64,000 nt of DNA, taken from assembly GCA_947259495.1 (NCBI GenBank), contig CAMYLV010000002.1, forward strand, positions 21,825 through 85,824, written 5' to 3'. The position numbers were made by a program, and so were the translations under genes. Below the pieces are notes generated by a model that was given only the letters and a program-made list of their open reading frames with translations, did not search any database and was not told the origin of the DNA. Shown here piece by piece: positions 53,036 to 62,662 of the stretch (the stretch's first letter is position 1; every line of letters starts with the position of its first letter). The stretch is from an uncultured Desulfobacterales bacterium (GTDB taxonomy: Bacteria; Desulfobacterota; Desulfobacteria; Desulfobacterales; JAHEIW01).

Positions 53036-53844
53036 AGGATTTGTTCAGTTTGAAAAAGGAGGTCGCGGTCGTAACCGGTGCCCTGGGTAAGTTGGGTCCG
53101 ATCTGGATCGATACACTGCTGGCGGCCGGCGCGCGTGTTTTTGCCCTGGATCATCCAGAATCTCAAAAATCCAAAGCATTCAATCAGCTGCAGACCCATT
53201 ATGATGACCGGCGCCTTAAGTTTGCAACTGCCGATGTCAGAGAGCGCCAGGCGATAGAGGCCGCATCCCAACAATGCCAGGAAGCCTTCGGAGTGCCCTC
53301 TGTCCTGGTGAACAATGCCGGTATCGATCAACCACCCGATCTGCCGGGAAAAGGATGTTGCCTGGAAGATATCCCTTTTGAGCTAAACCGCGAAGTTTTT
53401 GAGGTCAATGCCCTGGGTCTTTTTCTGGTCACTCAGGTTTTCGGTAGCCAGATGGTTAAAGCGGGTCGGGGGTCTGTTATCAATATTGGCTCACTTTATG
53501 CCAGCGTTGCGCCTGATTCGCGCTTTTACGATCATATCAAATGCGATCCTCCCTTTCTCAAACCACCGGCCTATGGCGCTTCCAAAGCAGCCGTGGTTAA
53601 CTTGACCCGCTATTTGGCGACTTTGTGGGCTTCTTGCGGGGTGCGCGTAAATGCATTGTCACCGGGGGGGGTATCGGGCGATCAAGACCCTGAATTCAGA
53701 CAAAAATTTTGTGAGCGCGTCCCGCTTGGAAGGATGGCCGATGATTCAGATTTACGCGGGCCGCTGCTTTTTTTGGCATCTGCGGCGTCTTCCTATGTGA
53801 CCGGAATAGAGCTCGTAGTGGATGGTGGTTTTACTGCATGGTAG
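53032..53844 (+). CDS. Short-chain dehydrogenase/reductase
   Basis: 270 residues from TTG 53032, which overlaps the neuB stop (TTGA) after GGAGG. GALGKLG is the NAD(P) loop, NNAGIDQPP, the Ser of INIGSLYASV, YxxxK in PAYGASKAAV, and NALSPGGVSGDQ. Between NeuB and a CMP-sugar synthetase it probably alters the sugar (for example a keto group) before or after condensation. Confidence 0.83.
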   Translation: MKDLFSLKKEVAVVTGALGKLGPIWIDTLLAAGARVFALDHPESQKSKAFNQLQTHYDDRRLKFATADVRERQAIEAASQQCQEAFGVPSVLVNNAGIDQPPDLPGKGCCLEDIPFELNREVFEVNALGLFLVTQVFGSQMVKAGRGSVINIGSLYASVAPDSRFYDHIKCDPPFLKPPAYGASKAAVVNLTRYLATLWASCGVRVNALSPGGVSGDQDPEFRQKFCERVPLGRMADDSDLRGPLLFLASAASSYVTGIELVVDGGFTAW

Positions 53845-53847
53845 CAT

Positions 53848-53922
53848 TTCAGAAGTCAGAAGCCAGAATTCAGAAGCCAGAATTCAGAAGGCAGAATTCA
53901 GAAGGCAGATGTCAGAGGACAG
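53848..53922 (+). repeat. Tandem CAGAATTCAGAAG repeats
   Basis: Five or so imperfect 15-base units (CAGAAGCCAGAATT and variants), no spacers. Noncoding; a short frame across it is an artefact. Confidence 0.7.
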
Positions 53923-53968
53923 AAGGTCAGTTATTCGTTATTTGTCATTCGTTATTGGTTTATTATAG

Positions 53969-54024
53969 GGTCGGCCTCTGCCTGGCAAGGCGAAGCCTTA
54001 GGCGAAGACGGGTGCCGACCTTTT
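53969..54024 (+). terminator. Hairpin, possible terminator
   Basis: GGTCGGC (53969-53975) pairs with GCCGACC (54014-54020), with an inner GC-rich hairpin, followed by TTTTAATAG. Lies before the first CMP-sugar synthetase gene. Confidence 0.4.
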
Positions 54025-54071
54025 AATAGTTAGCCCGGAATAAAGGTCATATTCCTTAAGAACGGATTGAT

Positions 54072-54842
54072 ATGGCAAAAAAACAACCCTCAATTGTCGG
54101 ATTGATTCCGGCGCGCTCCGGGTCAAAGCGCGTGCCGGATAAAAACATACGGCTGCTGGCCGGGCATCCGCTAATGGCTTATACCATTGCAGTGGCTCTG
54201 GAGAGTGAAATTTTCTCGGAAGTGATCGTTTCCACAGATTCGGAGCAATATGCCGACATCGCACGGTATTATGGTGCAGATGTACCTTTTTTGCGTCCGC
54301 CGGAGCTGGCCGGCGATGTCTCTCCTGACATTGAATGGGTGGAATACACTTTAAAAAGGCTGCGGGAAATTGGACGCGAATATGATTGCTTTAGCATCTT
54401 GCGGCCGACCAACCCGTTTCGTTTGCCGGACACCGTCCAGCGTGCCTGGCAGACATTTCTTGCGGAAGACGGCGTTGATTCACTCCGCGCTGTTGAGAGA
54501 TGCCAGCAACACCCCGGCAAAATGTGGGTTGTCCACCGGGGGCGGATGATGCCGCTTTTGCCATTGGGCACACCGGAGTTACCCTGGCATAGCAGTCCAT
54601 ATCAATCTTTGCCAGAAGTTTATGTGCAGAATGCCAGCCTTGAGATTGCCTGGGCGCGGGTTGTTTTCGAAGAACGAACAATTGCGGGCACTGTCTTGAT
54701 GCCTTTTATTACAAAAGACTTTGAAGGATTTGATGTAAATAATTCTTATGACTGGAATCTGGCCAAGCATTTGGTGTCAAACGGAGACTTACCATTGCCG
54801 GCTGTATCTCCAAGCCCCTATCCGTTAAAGCGACTTGATTGA
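54072..54842 (+). CDS. CMP-nonulosonate cytidylyltransferase (NeuA family), first
   Basis: 256 residues. GLIPARSGSKRVPDKNIRLL is the CTP-binding loop; SPDIEWVEYTL and RPTNPFRLPDTVQRA follow the family plan. Activates a nonulosonic acid as CMP-sugar. A second, different copy is at 56454, suggesting two activated sugars or a two-step scheme. Confidence 0.83.
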   Translation: MAKKQPSIVGLIPARSGSKRVPDKNIRLLAGHPLMAYTIAVALESEIFSEVIVSTDSEQYADIARYYGADVPFLRPPELAGDVSPDIEWVEYTLKRLREIGREYDCFSILRPTNPFRLPDTVQRAWQTFLAEDGVDSLRAVERCQQHPGKMWVVHRGRMMPLLPLGTPELPWHSSPYQSLPEVYVQNASLEIAWARVVFEERTIAGTVLMPFITKDFEGFDVNNSYDWNLAKHLVSNGDLPLPAVSPSPYPLKRLD

Positions 54843-54871
54843 TTGTCGCTTAGACGGAATTCAATAACCTT

Positions 54872-56284
54872 ATGGCAAACAGAAAACCTTTGTTGTTAAT
54901 TCCCGTAGAAAACCAGGTGCGCGAGCTTGATCCCAAGCTGCTGCTGGCGTGCGTGGCGGCTGAGCGCGGTTTTTCTTCGGTGATCGGTTCTCGCCGGGAA
55001 ATGGAATTTAATATTGATGCATTTCCGCGAAGCATTTATCTTTCAAAAAGCATGACGATTCGCAGCCTGCTATTTTTTCAGGTCGCGCTGTATTTTGATA
55101 TCGAGATTGTTACATGGGACGAAGAAGCCCTTGTTCATCTTCCGCCGGAAACTTACTTTTCACGTCGCCTTGATCCCAGGTCCATCAAACATGTCTCCCG
55201 TCTTTTTGCCTGGGGTGAGGACAATGCCCAGCTGTGGCGGCAATATCCTCATCTACCGGATGGAATACCGATTCATGTCACCGGAAATCCGCGCAGTGAC
55301 ATGCTGCGATCCGAGCTGCGGCAATTTTATCAAAAGGAGGTTGATGGATTTCAGGAACGATACGGTGATTTTATCCTAATCAACACCAATTTCAATCATG
55401 TCAATGCCTTTGGACCGGATATGAATCTATTCAAACCGGTTAAAGGTTCCGGCCAAAAGGCGAAGTACGGACGCGCTGCCCGCGGCATGAGCCGGGAATA
55501 TGCCGAAGGCCTGCGAGACCATAAGCAGGCCGTTTTTAAAGATTTCCAACGGATCATTCCCCGACTGGAGGAAGCGTTTCCGGAGAATACCATTGTTGTG
55601 AGACCTCATCCAACGGAAAATCACCAGGTGTATCGCAATATTGCAGATCGATGTCAACGGGTTCACGTCACCAATAAAGGCAACGTCGTGCCCTGGCTAA
55701 TCGCCACAAAAGCCCTTATTCACAACGGTTGCACCACCGGAGTTGAAGCCTATGTCACTGGAACACCCGCCATTAGTTATCGGGCAAGCATTAATGAAAC
55801 CTATGACAATGGGTTTTACCGCCTACCCAACCTGGTGAGCCATCAATGTTTTACTTTTGAAGAGCTGCGCGATTTGTTGCGACAGATCCTGAAAGGCGAA
55901 GTGGGCGTTGCAGACGGTGACGAGCGCGAGGGTCTTGTTGATCTTCATTTGGCAGCTAAAACAGGGCCGCTGGCATGTGAGCGAATGGTTGATGTGCTTG
56001 AAAAGATAAATTTTAAAATGTCCGGTGAAAGATCCATCTCAAAACGAACACAGCGCTGGCTTATAACCCGGGGGCTGCACCTGGCAAAAAATATAAAATC
56101 AAAGCTTCCCGGATCCCATAATCGGCCCGAATTTCAGCGTCACCGTTATCCAGGCATTTCCGCTGAGGCACTTCATGAAAAGTTATTGCAATTTCAGCAA
56201 TTACTCGGTAACAATCGAGAATTAAAGGTGGAGCAATTATCCAAGGTAATGTTGAAATTAACACCATTGACAAAATCAGGATAA
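54872..56284 (+). CDS. Surface carbohydrate biosynthesis protein (CDP-glycerol transferase-like)
   Basis: 470 residues. N-terminal LLLIPVENQVRELDPKLLLA, middle FAWGEDNAQLWRQYP, VTGNPRSDMLR, VVRPHPTENHQVY and HNGCTTGVEAYVTGTPAISY match a family found next to neuB/neuA genes and resembling CDP-glycerol glycerophosphotransferases with a GT-B-like fold. Probably a glycosyltransferase of the nonulosonic sugar. Basic helical C-terminus. Confidence 0.65.
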   Translation: MANRKPLLLIPVENQVRELDPKLLLACVAAERGFSSVIGSRREMEFNIDAFPRSIYLSKSMTIRSLLFFQVALYFDIEIVTWDEEALVHLPPETYFSRRLDPRSIKHVSRLFAWGEDNAQLWRQYPHLPDGIPIHVTGNPRSDMLRSELRQFYQKEVDGFQERYGDFILINTNFNHVNAFGPDMNLFKPVKGSGQKAKYGRAARGMSREYAEGLRDHKQAVFKDFQRIIPRLEEAFPENTIVVRPHPTENHQVYRNIADRCQRVHVTNKGNVVPWLIATKALIHNGCTTGVEAYVTGTPAISYRASINETYDNGFYRLPNLVSHQCFTFEELRDLLRQILKGEVGVADGDEREGLVDLHLAAKTGPLACERMVDVLEKINFKMSGERSISKRTQRWLITRGLHLAKNIKSKLPGSHNRPEFQRHRYPGISAEALHEKLLQFQQLLGNNRELKVEQLSKVMLKLTPLTKSG

Positions 56285-56365
56285 ATCGTTAGGCTAAGCG
56301 CAAATAAAAATGAAGAGTTATCTGAATAATTAGGGCCTTCTTGTATTCGTGTTAATCGAAATGCT

Positions 56366-56398
56366 CCACTTCTCTCTGAGCGAAGTGGCTCTCTTTTT
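56366..56398 (+). terminator. Hairpin terminator
   Basis: CCACTTC pairs with GAAGTGG, followed by CTCTCTTTTT. Lies in the 169-bp gap before the second CMP-sugar synthetase. Confidence 0.6.
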
Positions 56399-56453
56399 AA
56401 GCATCATTTTTTTCCTGCTGAAAGAATCCTTAAACAAATGAATCCGTTCTGAA

Positions 56454-57191
56454 ATGGAAGATCAACACCCATTAAAAAATATCGAGAAGTTACCAAAAGT
56501 TCTTGGTGTCATCCCTGCGCGGGGCTCCTCAAAAAGATTTCCAAATAAAAATATTCGAATGTTGGCCGGGAAGCCTCTGGTCGCCTGGACAATAGAAGCT
56601 GCCCAAAAAGCAAAGCGACTGACCGACTATCTGGTAACTTCTGATGCATTGCTAATTACAGACGTCGCTAAAAATTATGGTGCGCCGGTTCCGTTCATCC
56701 GGCCACCGGAACTTGCGACCGATACGGTTCGAAACATCGAAGTCGTTGCGCATGCGTTAAAGTATATGGAAACCGAAAAGCAGATAGTTTACGACATTAT
56801 CGTGCTGCTGCAACCGACCAGCCCGATCAGAAACGCGGCTCACATTGATCAAGCTGTTGATATGCTCTGGCCTTCGGATTTGGATTCTGTTGTCAGCGTC
56901 AAAGGCCCGTTTAAAAAACGAGATCCTATTTTAAAGGCCATCCGAAACGGCGTTTTAGAGGATTATTGTCCGGTACAGGATCCAGCAGATACCGAACCTT
57001 TTTATATTTACAATGCAGCATTGTACGCCGTAAAAAGGGACTATTTCATCAAGCATAACAAATTGATTTCACAGCGACAGGTACCGCTTATTATGGATCC
57101 AATTTATTCAGTGGATGTAGATACGGAAGCCGATTTTTTGATGGCGGAAACCTATCTAAATTATCTGGCAAAAACAAGGCGGCAACCATAA
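56454..57191 (+). CDS. CMP-nonulosonate cytidylyltransferase (NeuA family), second
   Basis: 245 residues with GVIPARGSSKRFPNKNIRML, PFIRPPELATDTV, LLQPTSPIRNAAHIDQAVDM and the end DPIYSVDVDTEADFLMAE. It is distinct from the first copy, so not a recent duplication. It starts a group with the aldolase and sulfotransferase genes. Confidence 0.85.
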   Translation: MEDQHPLKNIEKLPKVLGVIPARGSSKRFPNKNIRMLAGKPLVAWTIEAAQKAKRLTDYLVTSDALLITDVAKNYGAPVPFIRPPELATDTVRNIEVVAHALKYMETEKQIVYDIIVLLQPTSPIRNAAHIDQAVDMLWPSDLDSVVSVKGPFKKRDPILKAIRNGVLEDYCPVQDPADTEPFYIYNAALYAVKRDYFIKHNKLISQRQVPLIMDPIYSVDVDTEADFLMAETYLNYLAKTRRQP

Positions 57192-57245
57192 AAGTAGAAA
57201 CAGGGATCGAAAGATCAGGCACCATTTAAGAGGGGATCGATCAAG

Positions 57246-58160
57246 ATGATTAAAACAAGACCCGTGCGAGGGATCGTTCCGGTAGTTGATACACCATTAA
57301 CGGCAGATGAGGATATTGATGTGCCGGGGTTAAAACGGCTTATCGAGTTTTTAAATACAAAAAGAATCGGGGGGCTATGGGTGCTGGGCACCGGCAGCGA
57401 AGACATGAACTTATCTTTTGCCAAAAGGATCAAGGTGGCCCAGACCGCTTGCGAAGTCAATGCTGGTAAAACACCGCTCATTTTAGGTGCCGGTTTTTTC
57501 GCATTAGAGGATATTTTTGATTTTATTGAAGAAACAAAACAACTAGAATTCGACGCTTATCATGTAATGCCATATAATCCGAAGCTCAGTCTGGATCGCG
57601 TCGATTGGTTCTATCGACACATTGCGGATAACTGCCCGAAGCCGCTTTGGATGTATGTCAGCGGCAACTGGAGTCGGTCGGTCACTCCGGATTTTGTGGC
57701 CAACTTAAAACCACACCCCAATATTGCTGGCTTTAAATTCAGCAACCAGGATACGGTGGCAGTCACTCAAGTCGCTGGTATGGCGGATGATCAATTCCAG
57801 GTTATAACGGCTGTAGCCAGCCAGCTACATGCCTGCTTATGCATGGGGTCTAAAGGGCATACATCGAGTTTGTCATGCTGCATCCCGGAACCGATGATCG
57901 AAATCCACGAATTGTTTCTTGAAAGAAAAATTGAAGAATCCCTGGCGGCTCAACACAGACTCAACGCCTTTCTTAAAGCGCTTTCAAAGAATACCAAAAA
58001 AGATAATTTCCTCTGGGCGGCCGATGAAAAGTATATTCTAAAATTAAGAGGTATCTGTGATGCATATGTGACCTCTTACTATCGCCAAATCAATGAAGAC
58101 GAGAAAACAAGGGTTAGAAAGCTGCTGGAAGAATACCGTTTTTTTAATTTCCAAACTTAG
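57246..58160 (+). CDS. DapA/NanA family aldolase
   Basis: 304 residues, TIM barrel. The Schiff-base lysine lies in NIAGFKFSNQD, the tyrosine in PLWMYVSGN (where DapA usually has YNxP), and GTGSEDMNLSF replaces the common GTTGE motif. This fits an aldolase on an unusual sugar acid, acting in synthesis or breakdown of the nonulosonate; true DapA is unlikely. Confidence 0.8.
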   Translation: MIKTRPVRGIVPVVDTPLTADEDIDVPGLKRLIEFLNTKRIGGLWVLGTGSEDMNLSFAKRIKVAQTACEVNAGKTPLILGAGFFALEDIFDFIEETKQLEFDAYHVMPYNPKLSLDRVDWFYRHIADNCPKPLWMYVSGNWSRSVTPDFVANLKPHPNIAGFKFSNQDTVAVTQVAGMADDQFQVITAVASQLHACLCMGSKGHTSSLSCCIPEPMIEIHELFLERKIEESLAAQHRLNAFLKALSKNTKKDNFLWAADEKYILKLRGICDAYVTSYYRQINEDEKTRVRKLLEEYRFFNFQT

Positions 58161-58260
58161 GCCTCTCCGGGAATATTCTGAGGAAATCTAACCTTAGGGT
58201 TTAATTCATTTTACCCTGAATTTTGATCTCTTGGTTTTCAACTTTGGTATATAGAGAACA

Positions 58261-59391
58261 ATGGGTGTGATTTATCAGCAACTTCTTAATAGAATTACAA
58301 AATCGACGCTGGGTAATGGCGCGACAGAGTCGATTATTGCCGAAAATGGTAAAATTACTCTAAAAAAATACCACAAATACAGAAAACGTCAAAAGAATCT
58401 AAATAAGGAATTTAGAAAAAGCAACCTGCATCTGGAAAGCTTGCATCGGTCCTGTGTCGAACATATGCGGCCTGTGACTTCTCCGCTCGTTTTGATTTCC
58501 CAGATCCAGCGTTCCGGAGGATCACTCCTCAGCCAGCTTTTCGATGGTCATCCGGAACTCCATGCCCATCCGCACGAACTGAAGATTGGATACCCAAGAA
58601 AATATACATGGCCGAAACTCGACCTCAATGATAATCCCAGACAGTGGTTTGAAACCCTATTCGAACGCAGCGTCCTCGACCATTTCAAAACCGGCTATAA
58701 AAAACAAAAAAATATAGATGAAACCTTTCTTTTTCTATTCCTGCCCTCTCTTCAGAGCGAGCTATTTTTGAATTATTTAGAATCTATTGACGCTGCAACA
58801 TTGCGTGATGTTTTCGATGCTTACATGACCTCCTATTTTGGTGCCTGGCTTAACAATCAAAACAGCTTTGGCCAAAAAAAATATATTTCGGCCTTTACGG
58901 CAAGGCTATCAATGAAAAAGGAGAACATGGAAGCTTTTTTTGAGATATACCCTAACGGTCGATTAATATCCGTTATTCGAGACCCAAAGAATTGGTACCC
59001 ATCGGCTGCAAAACACAGACCCTCACTATACAAAGATATCAGGGAAGCGTTAAGCTTGTGGGAAAAAAGCGCGCACGCAATGCTGTGGAATAAAGAGAGA
59101 TATGGCGATCGTGTTTGTATACTCACCTTTGAAGATTTAATCGGCAAGACTGAATCCGTTATGCGTTATCTGGCAGAATTTTTAGCAATAAAATTTGATG
59201 ATGGCTTGCTGATGCCCACTTTTAATAAATTTCCCATTAAGGCCAACACAAGCTTCGACACCCAGCAGCATGGAATCATGAATAGCACGCTCAATCGATA
59301 CAAAACGCTCTCAAAGGAAGAGTTGGACTTTATCGATAGTAAGTCCAAAGAGCTCCATCGCCAGGTATTGAGTCTGGCTGTTGGCTTATAA
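58261..59391 (+). CDS. Sulfotransferase family protein
   Basis: 376 residues. The PAPS 5'-phosphosulfate loop is QIQRSGGSLLSQLFDGHP, and the 3'-phosphate site VIRDPKNWYPSAAKH; FEDLIGKTESVMRYLAEFL is the usual following helix. Cytosolic. Suggests that the surface glycan or lipid is sulfated. Confidence 0.82.
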   Translation: MGVIYQQLLNRITKSTLGNGATESIIAENGKITLKKYHKYRKRQKNLNKEFRKSNLHLESLHRSCVEHMRPVTSPLVLISQIQRSGGSLLSQLFDGHPELHAHPHELKIGYPRKYTWPKLDLNDNPRQWFETLFERSVLDHFKTGYKKQKNIDETFLFLFLPSLQSELFLNYLESIDAATLRDVFDAYMTSYFGAWLNNQNSFGQKKYISAFTARLSMKKENMEAFFEIYPNGRLISVIRDPKNWYPSAAKHRPSLYKDIREALSLWEKSAHAMLWNKERYGDRVCILTFEDLIGKTESVMRYLAEFLAIKFDDGLLMPTFNKFPIKANTSFDTQQHGIMNSTLNRYKTLSKEELDFIDSKSKELHRQVLSLAVGL

Positions 59392-59472
59392 CCAAACCGT
59401 GTTGCATTGCGGGCCTGCGGGTGGCAGGCTGAATCTGCCATCAAACTCCTTGACGATCAATTGGATAAAAAA

Positions 59473-60342
59473 ATGAAGGGAATCATCTTAGCGGGAGGGT
59501 CGGGTACAAGGCTTTATCCAATCACTCTTGGTGGAACGAAGCAGCTTTTGCCCATTTATGATAAGCCGATGATTTATTATCCGCTATCGGTATTAATGCT
59601 GGCAGGCATCAAAGATATACTCATTATATCAACTCCTCTGGATCTGCCGAGATTTCAACAATTGTTAAAAGACGGATCACAATTCGGGATAAATATCGCC
59701 TACAAAGAACAAGCCAGGCCTGAAGGACTTGCTCAATCTTTTGTATTGGGCAGGGATTTTATCGGAAATGATACTGTCTGTCTGATTCTGGGGGACAATA
59801 TTTTCTACGGACAGGGCCTTCAGGAATTATTGCAGCAATCCGCTGGGTTGGAAAAGGGTGGACTTATTTTTGGATATTGGGTAAATGATCCCCAAAGATA
59901 CGGCGTAGTTGAGTTGGATGATCATGGAAAGGCCCTCAGCATCGAGGAAAAACCCCGAAAGCCTAGATCTAATTACGTTGTTCCGGGTCTTTATTTTTAT
60001 GACAATGATGTCATCGATATTGCAGTTGATTTAAAGCCTTCGAAGAGGGGTGAGTATGAAATCACAGACGTAAATAGTGTCTATCTAAAACGTGGCGATT
60101 TAGCTGTAACTATTTTGGGCCGCGGCGCTGCATGGCTCGATGCTGGCACCTATGAATCTCTTCTGGAGGCTGCTAATTTTGTTCGAACCATAGAGATGAG
60201 GCAAGGATTGAAGATAGCTTGCGTCGAAGAAATAGCTTATCGAATGGGTTTTATAAATGCCGAGCAGGTTGAAAATTTGGCTGAGAACTTAGGGAAATGT
60301 TTTTATGCTGAATATTTGCTGCAATTAATTCATAGAAAGTAA
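59473..60342 (+). CDS. rmlA: Glucose-1-phosphate thymidylyltransferase
   Basis: 289 residues from ATG 59473. [13 protein letters not shown] is the nucleotide loop; [30 protein letters not shown] and [13 protein letters not shown] are typical RmlA. Makes dTDP-glucose, the first step for deoxysugars. The frame upstream to 59407 lacks homology. rmlB is not in the window. Confidence 0.93.
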   Translation: MKGIILAGGSGTRLYPITLGGTKQLLPIYDKPMIYYPLSVLMLAGIKDILIISTPLDLPRFQQLLKDGSQFGINIAYKEQARPEGLAQSFVLGRDFIGNDTVCLILGDNIFYGQGLQELLQQSAGLEKGGLIFGYWVNDPQRYGVVELDDHGKALSIEEKPRKPRSNYVVPGLYFYDNDVIDIAVDLKPSKRGEYEITDVNSVYLKRGDLAVTILGRGAAWLDAGTYESLLEAANFVRTIEMRQGLKIACVEEIAYRMGFINAEQVENLAENLGKCFYAEYLLQLIHRK

Positions 60343-60356
60343 AGAAAGGCTGATCC

Positions 60357-61577
60357 ATGTCAAAATGCCGCATATGTGACAATACATTTGATCCATTTAT
60401 CTCATTTGGGAAAATGCCGATAGCCAACGGGTTTTTGACCTCGGAGGAATTTGAAAAAGAATACTTTTATGAACTGAAGGTGGGTTTTTGTACCAAGTGC
60501 ACGATGGTCCAGTTGGTTGAGCAGCCTGACCGGGATATGATGTTTCACGATAACTACGCTTATTTTTCTTCAATTTCCTCTATGATGGCGGCTCATTTTA
60601 GGGATTTCGCTAAACTTGTGATGGACAACTACATTCCCGACAAGAATCCTTTTGTCGTCGAAATCGGCAGCAACGATGGTATCATGCTCAGGCATTTCGC
60701 GGACAGAGGAATCCGCCATCTTGGAATAGAACCTTCGGGCAACGTGGCCCAAGTTGCTCGAGAGAAAGGTATCGAAACCCTGTGCGAGTTTTTTGAGGAG
60801 TCCGTAGCTGACCATATTAAGGCTGAACATGGACAGGCGGATGTTGTCGTTGCGGCCAACGTCATGTGCCATATTCCCTATCTGGATTCCATCGTTAGGG
60901 GCGTTCTAAGGTTACTTAAACCGGAGGGCATGTTTATCTTCGAAGACCCATATCTAGGTGATATCATAGAAATAACGTCATATGATCAGATCTATGATGA
61001 ACATGTTTTCTACTTTTCCGTAACATCTGTCCAATATCTCTTCAATATGCATGGAATGCAAGTGATTGACATCATGCCACAGAACGTTCATGGTGGATCC
61101 ATGCGTTACCTTATCGCCCATAAGGGTGTCTTTCCAGTATCTGCGAAAGTTAAGTCTCAGATTCAAAAAGAGGAAAAACTCGGCCTGCATAAAAAGGAAA
61201 TTTTTAATAAATTCAGACTCAATGTGGAACGATCTCGCGACGGCTTGGTGCAGACCCTCACGAACCTCAAGAACCAGGGGAAGAGAGTTATCGGATACGG
61301 TGCTACTTCGAAAAGTACTACGGTTATTAATTACTGTGGCATTACGCCGGATCTAATAGCGTTCATCAGCGACACCACTCCCACCAAGCAGGGGAAATAC
61401 AGTCCCGGCACGCACATACCGATCAAACCCTATGATGAGTTCTGCAGCAAGTATCCCGACGTCGCCCTCCTATTTGCCTGGAACCATGGCGAGGAGATCA
61501 TGTCCAAAGAGACGAAATTTACAGATGCTGGCGGCAACTGGCTTGTCTACGTACCAGAGGTGAGGATCTTCCATTGA
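60357..61577 (+). CDS. NDP-sugar C-methyltransferase (NovU/TylCIII type)
   Basis: 406 residues. An N-terminal zinc site with cysteine pairs CRICDNTFDPFISFG and CTKCTMVQL, a SAM domain with VEIGSNDGIMLRHF, then a C-terminal Rossmann-like domain (VIGYGATSKSTT, FAWNHGEEI). These enzymes methylate a carbon of a 4-keto deoxysugar. Fits the RmlA-started set. The end overlaps the aminotransferase start. Confidence 0.82.
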   Translation: MSKCRICDNTFDPFISFGKMPIANGFLTSEEFEKEYFYELKVGFCTKCTMVQLVEQPDRDMMFHDNYAYFSSISSMMAAHFRDFAKLVMDNYIPDKNPFVVEIGSNDGIMLRHFADRGIRHLGIEPSGNVAQVAREKGIETLCEFFEESVADHIKAEHGQADVVVAANVMCHIPYLDSIVRGVLRLLKPEGMFIFEDPYLGDIIEITSYDQIYDEHVFYFSVTSVQYLFNMHGMQVIDIMPQNVHGGSMRYLIAHKGVFPVSAKVKSQIQKEEKLGLHKKEIFNKFRLNVERSRDGLVQTLTNLKNQGKRVIGYGATSKSTTVINYCGITPDLIAFISDTTPTKQGKYSPGTHIPIKPYDEFCSKYPDVALLFAWNHGEEIMSKETKFTDAGGNWLVYVPEVRIFH

Positions 61578-62662
61578 TACCCTGCGCAAATCCTAAAGCT
61601 CAATATTTGGCACATAAGCAAGAAATAGATGATGCAATCAACCGGGTTTTGGAAAGCGGGTGGTACATATTGGGCGATGAGGTGGGAGCCTTTGAGGAAG
61701 AATTTGCCGTCTACCTGGGTGTAAACCACGCTGTCGGTGTGGGTAACGGCACTGAGGCCCTTCACTTGGCTCTTGTGGCCTGTGGTATTGGATATGGTGA
61801 TGAGGTGGCTACCGTTTCCCACACGGCCGTGGCAACCGTGGCGGCCATCGAATTAGCCGGGGCGAAGCCAGTGTTCGTCGATATCGACCCGGTGACCTAT
61901 AATATGGATCCGGATCTTTTGGAAAAGGGGATAACATCAAAGACCAAGGCTATTGTTCCAGTACATCTCTATGGCCGTCCTGCACCCATGGAGGAGATCC
62001 TCGCGATTGCTAAAGAATACGGCCTTTGCGTCGTAGAGGATTGCGCGCAGGCCCACGGTGCGACCTATCGGGGTGAGCGTGTTGGTTCTTTTGGAGATAT
62101 GGCCTGCTTTAGCTTTTATCCCACAAAGAATCTAGGTGCACTTGGCGACGGAGGCGCGGTCGTCACAAGTGATCCGGGATTAGCCGAAAAGGCCCGACTT
62201 CTCCGCGAGTACGGGTGGGCCGAGCGCTTCGTAAGCCATATCCAGGGCTGGAACACCCGCTTGGATGAGATTCAAGCAGCGATCCTACGGGTTAAACTCA
62301 AACATTTAGACTTCGATAACGCCAGGCGTTTTAAACTGGCTAATCTATACAGTGAAGGACTTTTTGAAACGGATATTGCCTTACCCATATTAAAAAAGGG
62401 CGCCGTTCACGTTTATCACTTGTACGTTATTCGAGTCAAAGAACGCAGTTCTTTGCAAGCTTATCTACGCTCAAAAGACATTGGCGCCACGGTCCATTAT
62501 CCGGTGCCGGTCCACTTGCAGCCTGCGTATGAGAAAGTTGCGGTGAGCTTGCCAAATACTGAGATAGCTGCACGCGAGGTGCTGTCTCTTCCGATGTATC
62601 CGCAGTTAACGAAGCGTCAAGTACAGTTTGTAATTGATTCAATCAAGGAACACTGTTTATGA
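61574..62662 (+). CDS. DegT/DnrJ/EryC1/StrS sugar aminotransferase
   Basis: 362 residues, start TTG 61574 overlapping the previous stop. GNGTEALHLALVACGIG, VEDCAQAHGATYRGERVG and the PLP lysine in FSFYPTKNLGALGDGGAVV mark the family. It puts an amino group on a keto sugar, so the glycan has an amino deoxysugar. Confidence 0.92.
   Translation: MIPCANPKAQYLAHKQEIDDAINRVLESGWYILGDEVGAFEEEFAVYLGVNHAVGVGNGTEALHLALVACGIGYGDEVATVSHTAVATVAAIELAGAKPVFVDIDPVTYNMDPDLLEKGITSKTKAIVPVHLYGRPAPMEEILAIAKEYGLCVVEDCAQAHGATYRGERVGSFGDMACFSFYPTKNLGALGDGGAVVTSDPGLAEKARLLREYGWAERFVSHIQGWNTRLDEIQAAILRVKLKHLDFDNARRFKLANLYSEGLFETDIALPILKKGAVHVYHLYVIRVKERSSLQAYLRSKDIGATVHYPVPVHLQPAYEKVAVSLPNTEIAAREVLSLPMYPQLTKRQVQFVIDSIKEHCL

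Noticed and set aside
53848..53922. Possible CRISPR array
   Set aside because: Units are about 15 bases, contiguous and imperfect with no spacers; a simple tandem repeat.
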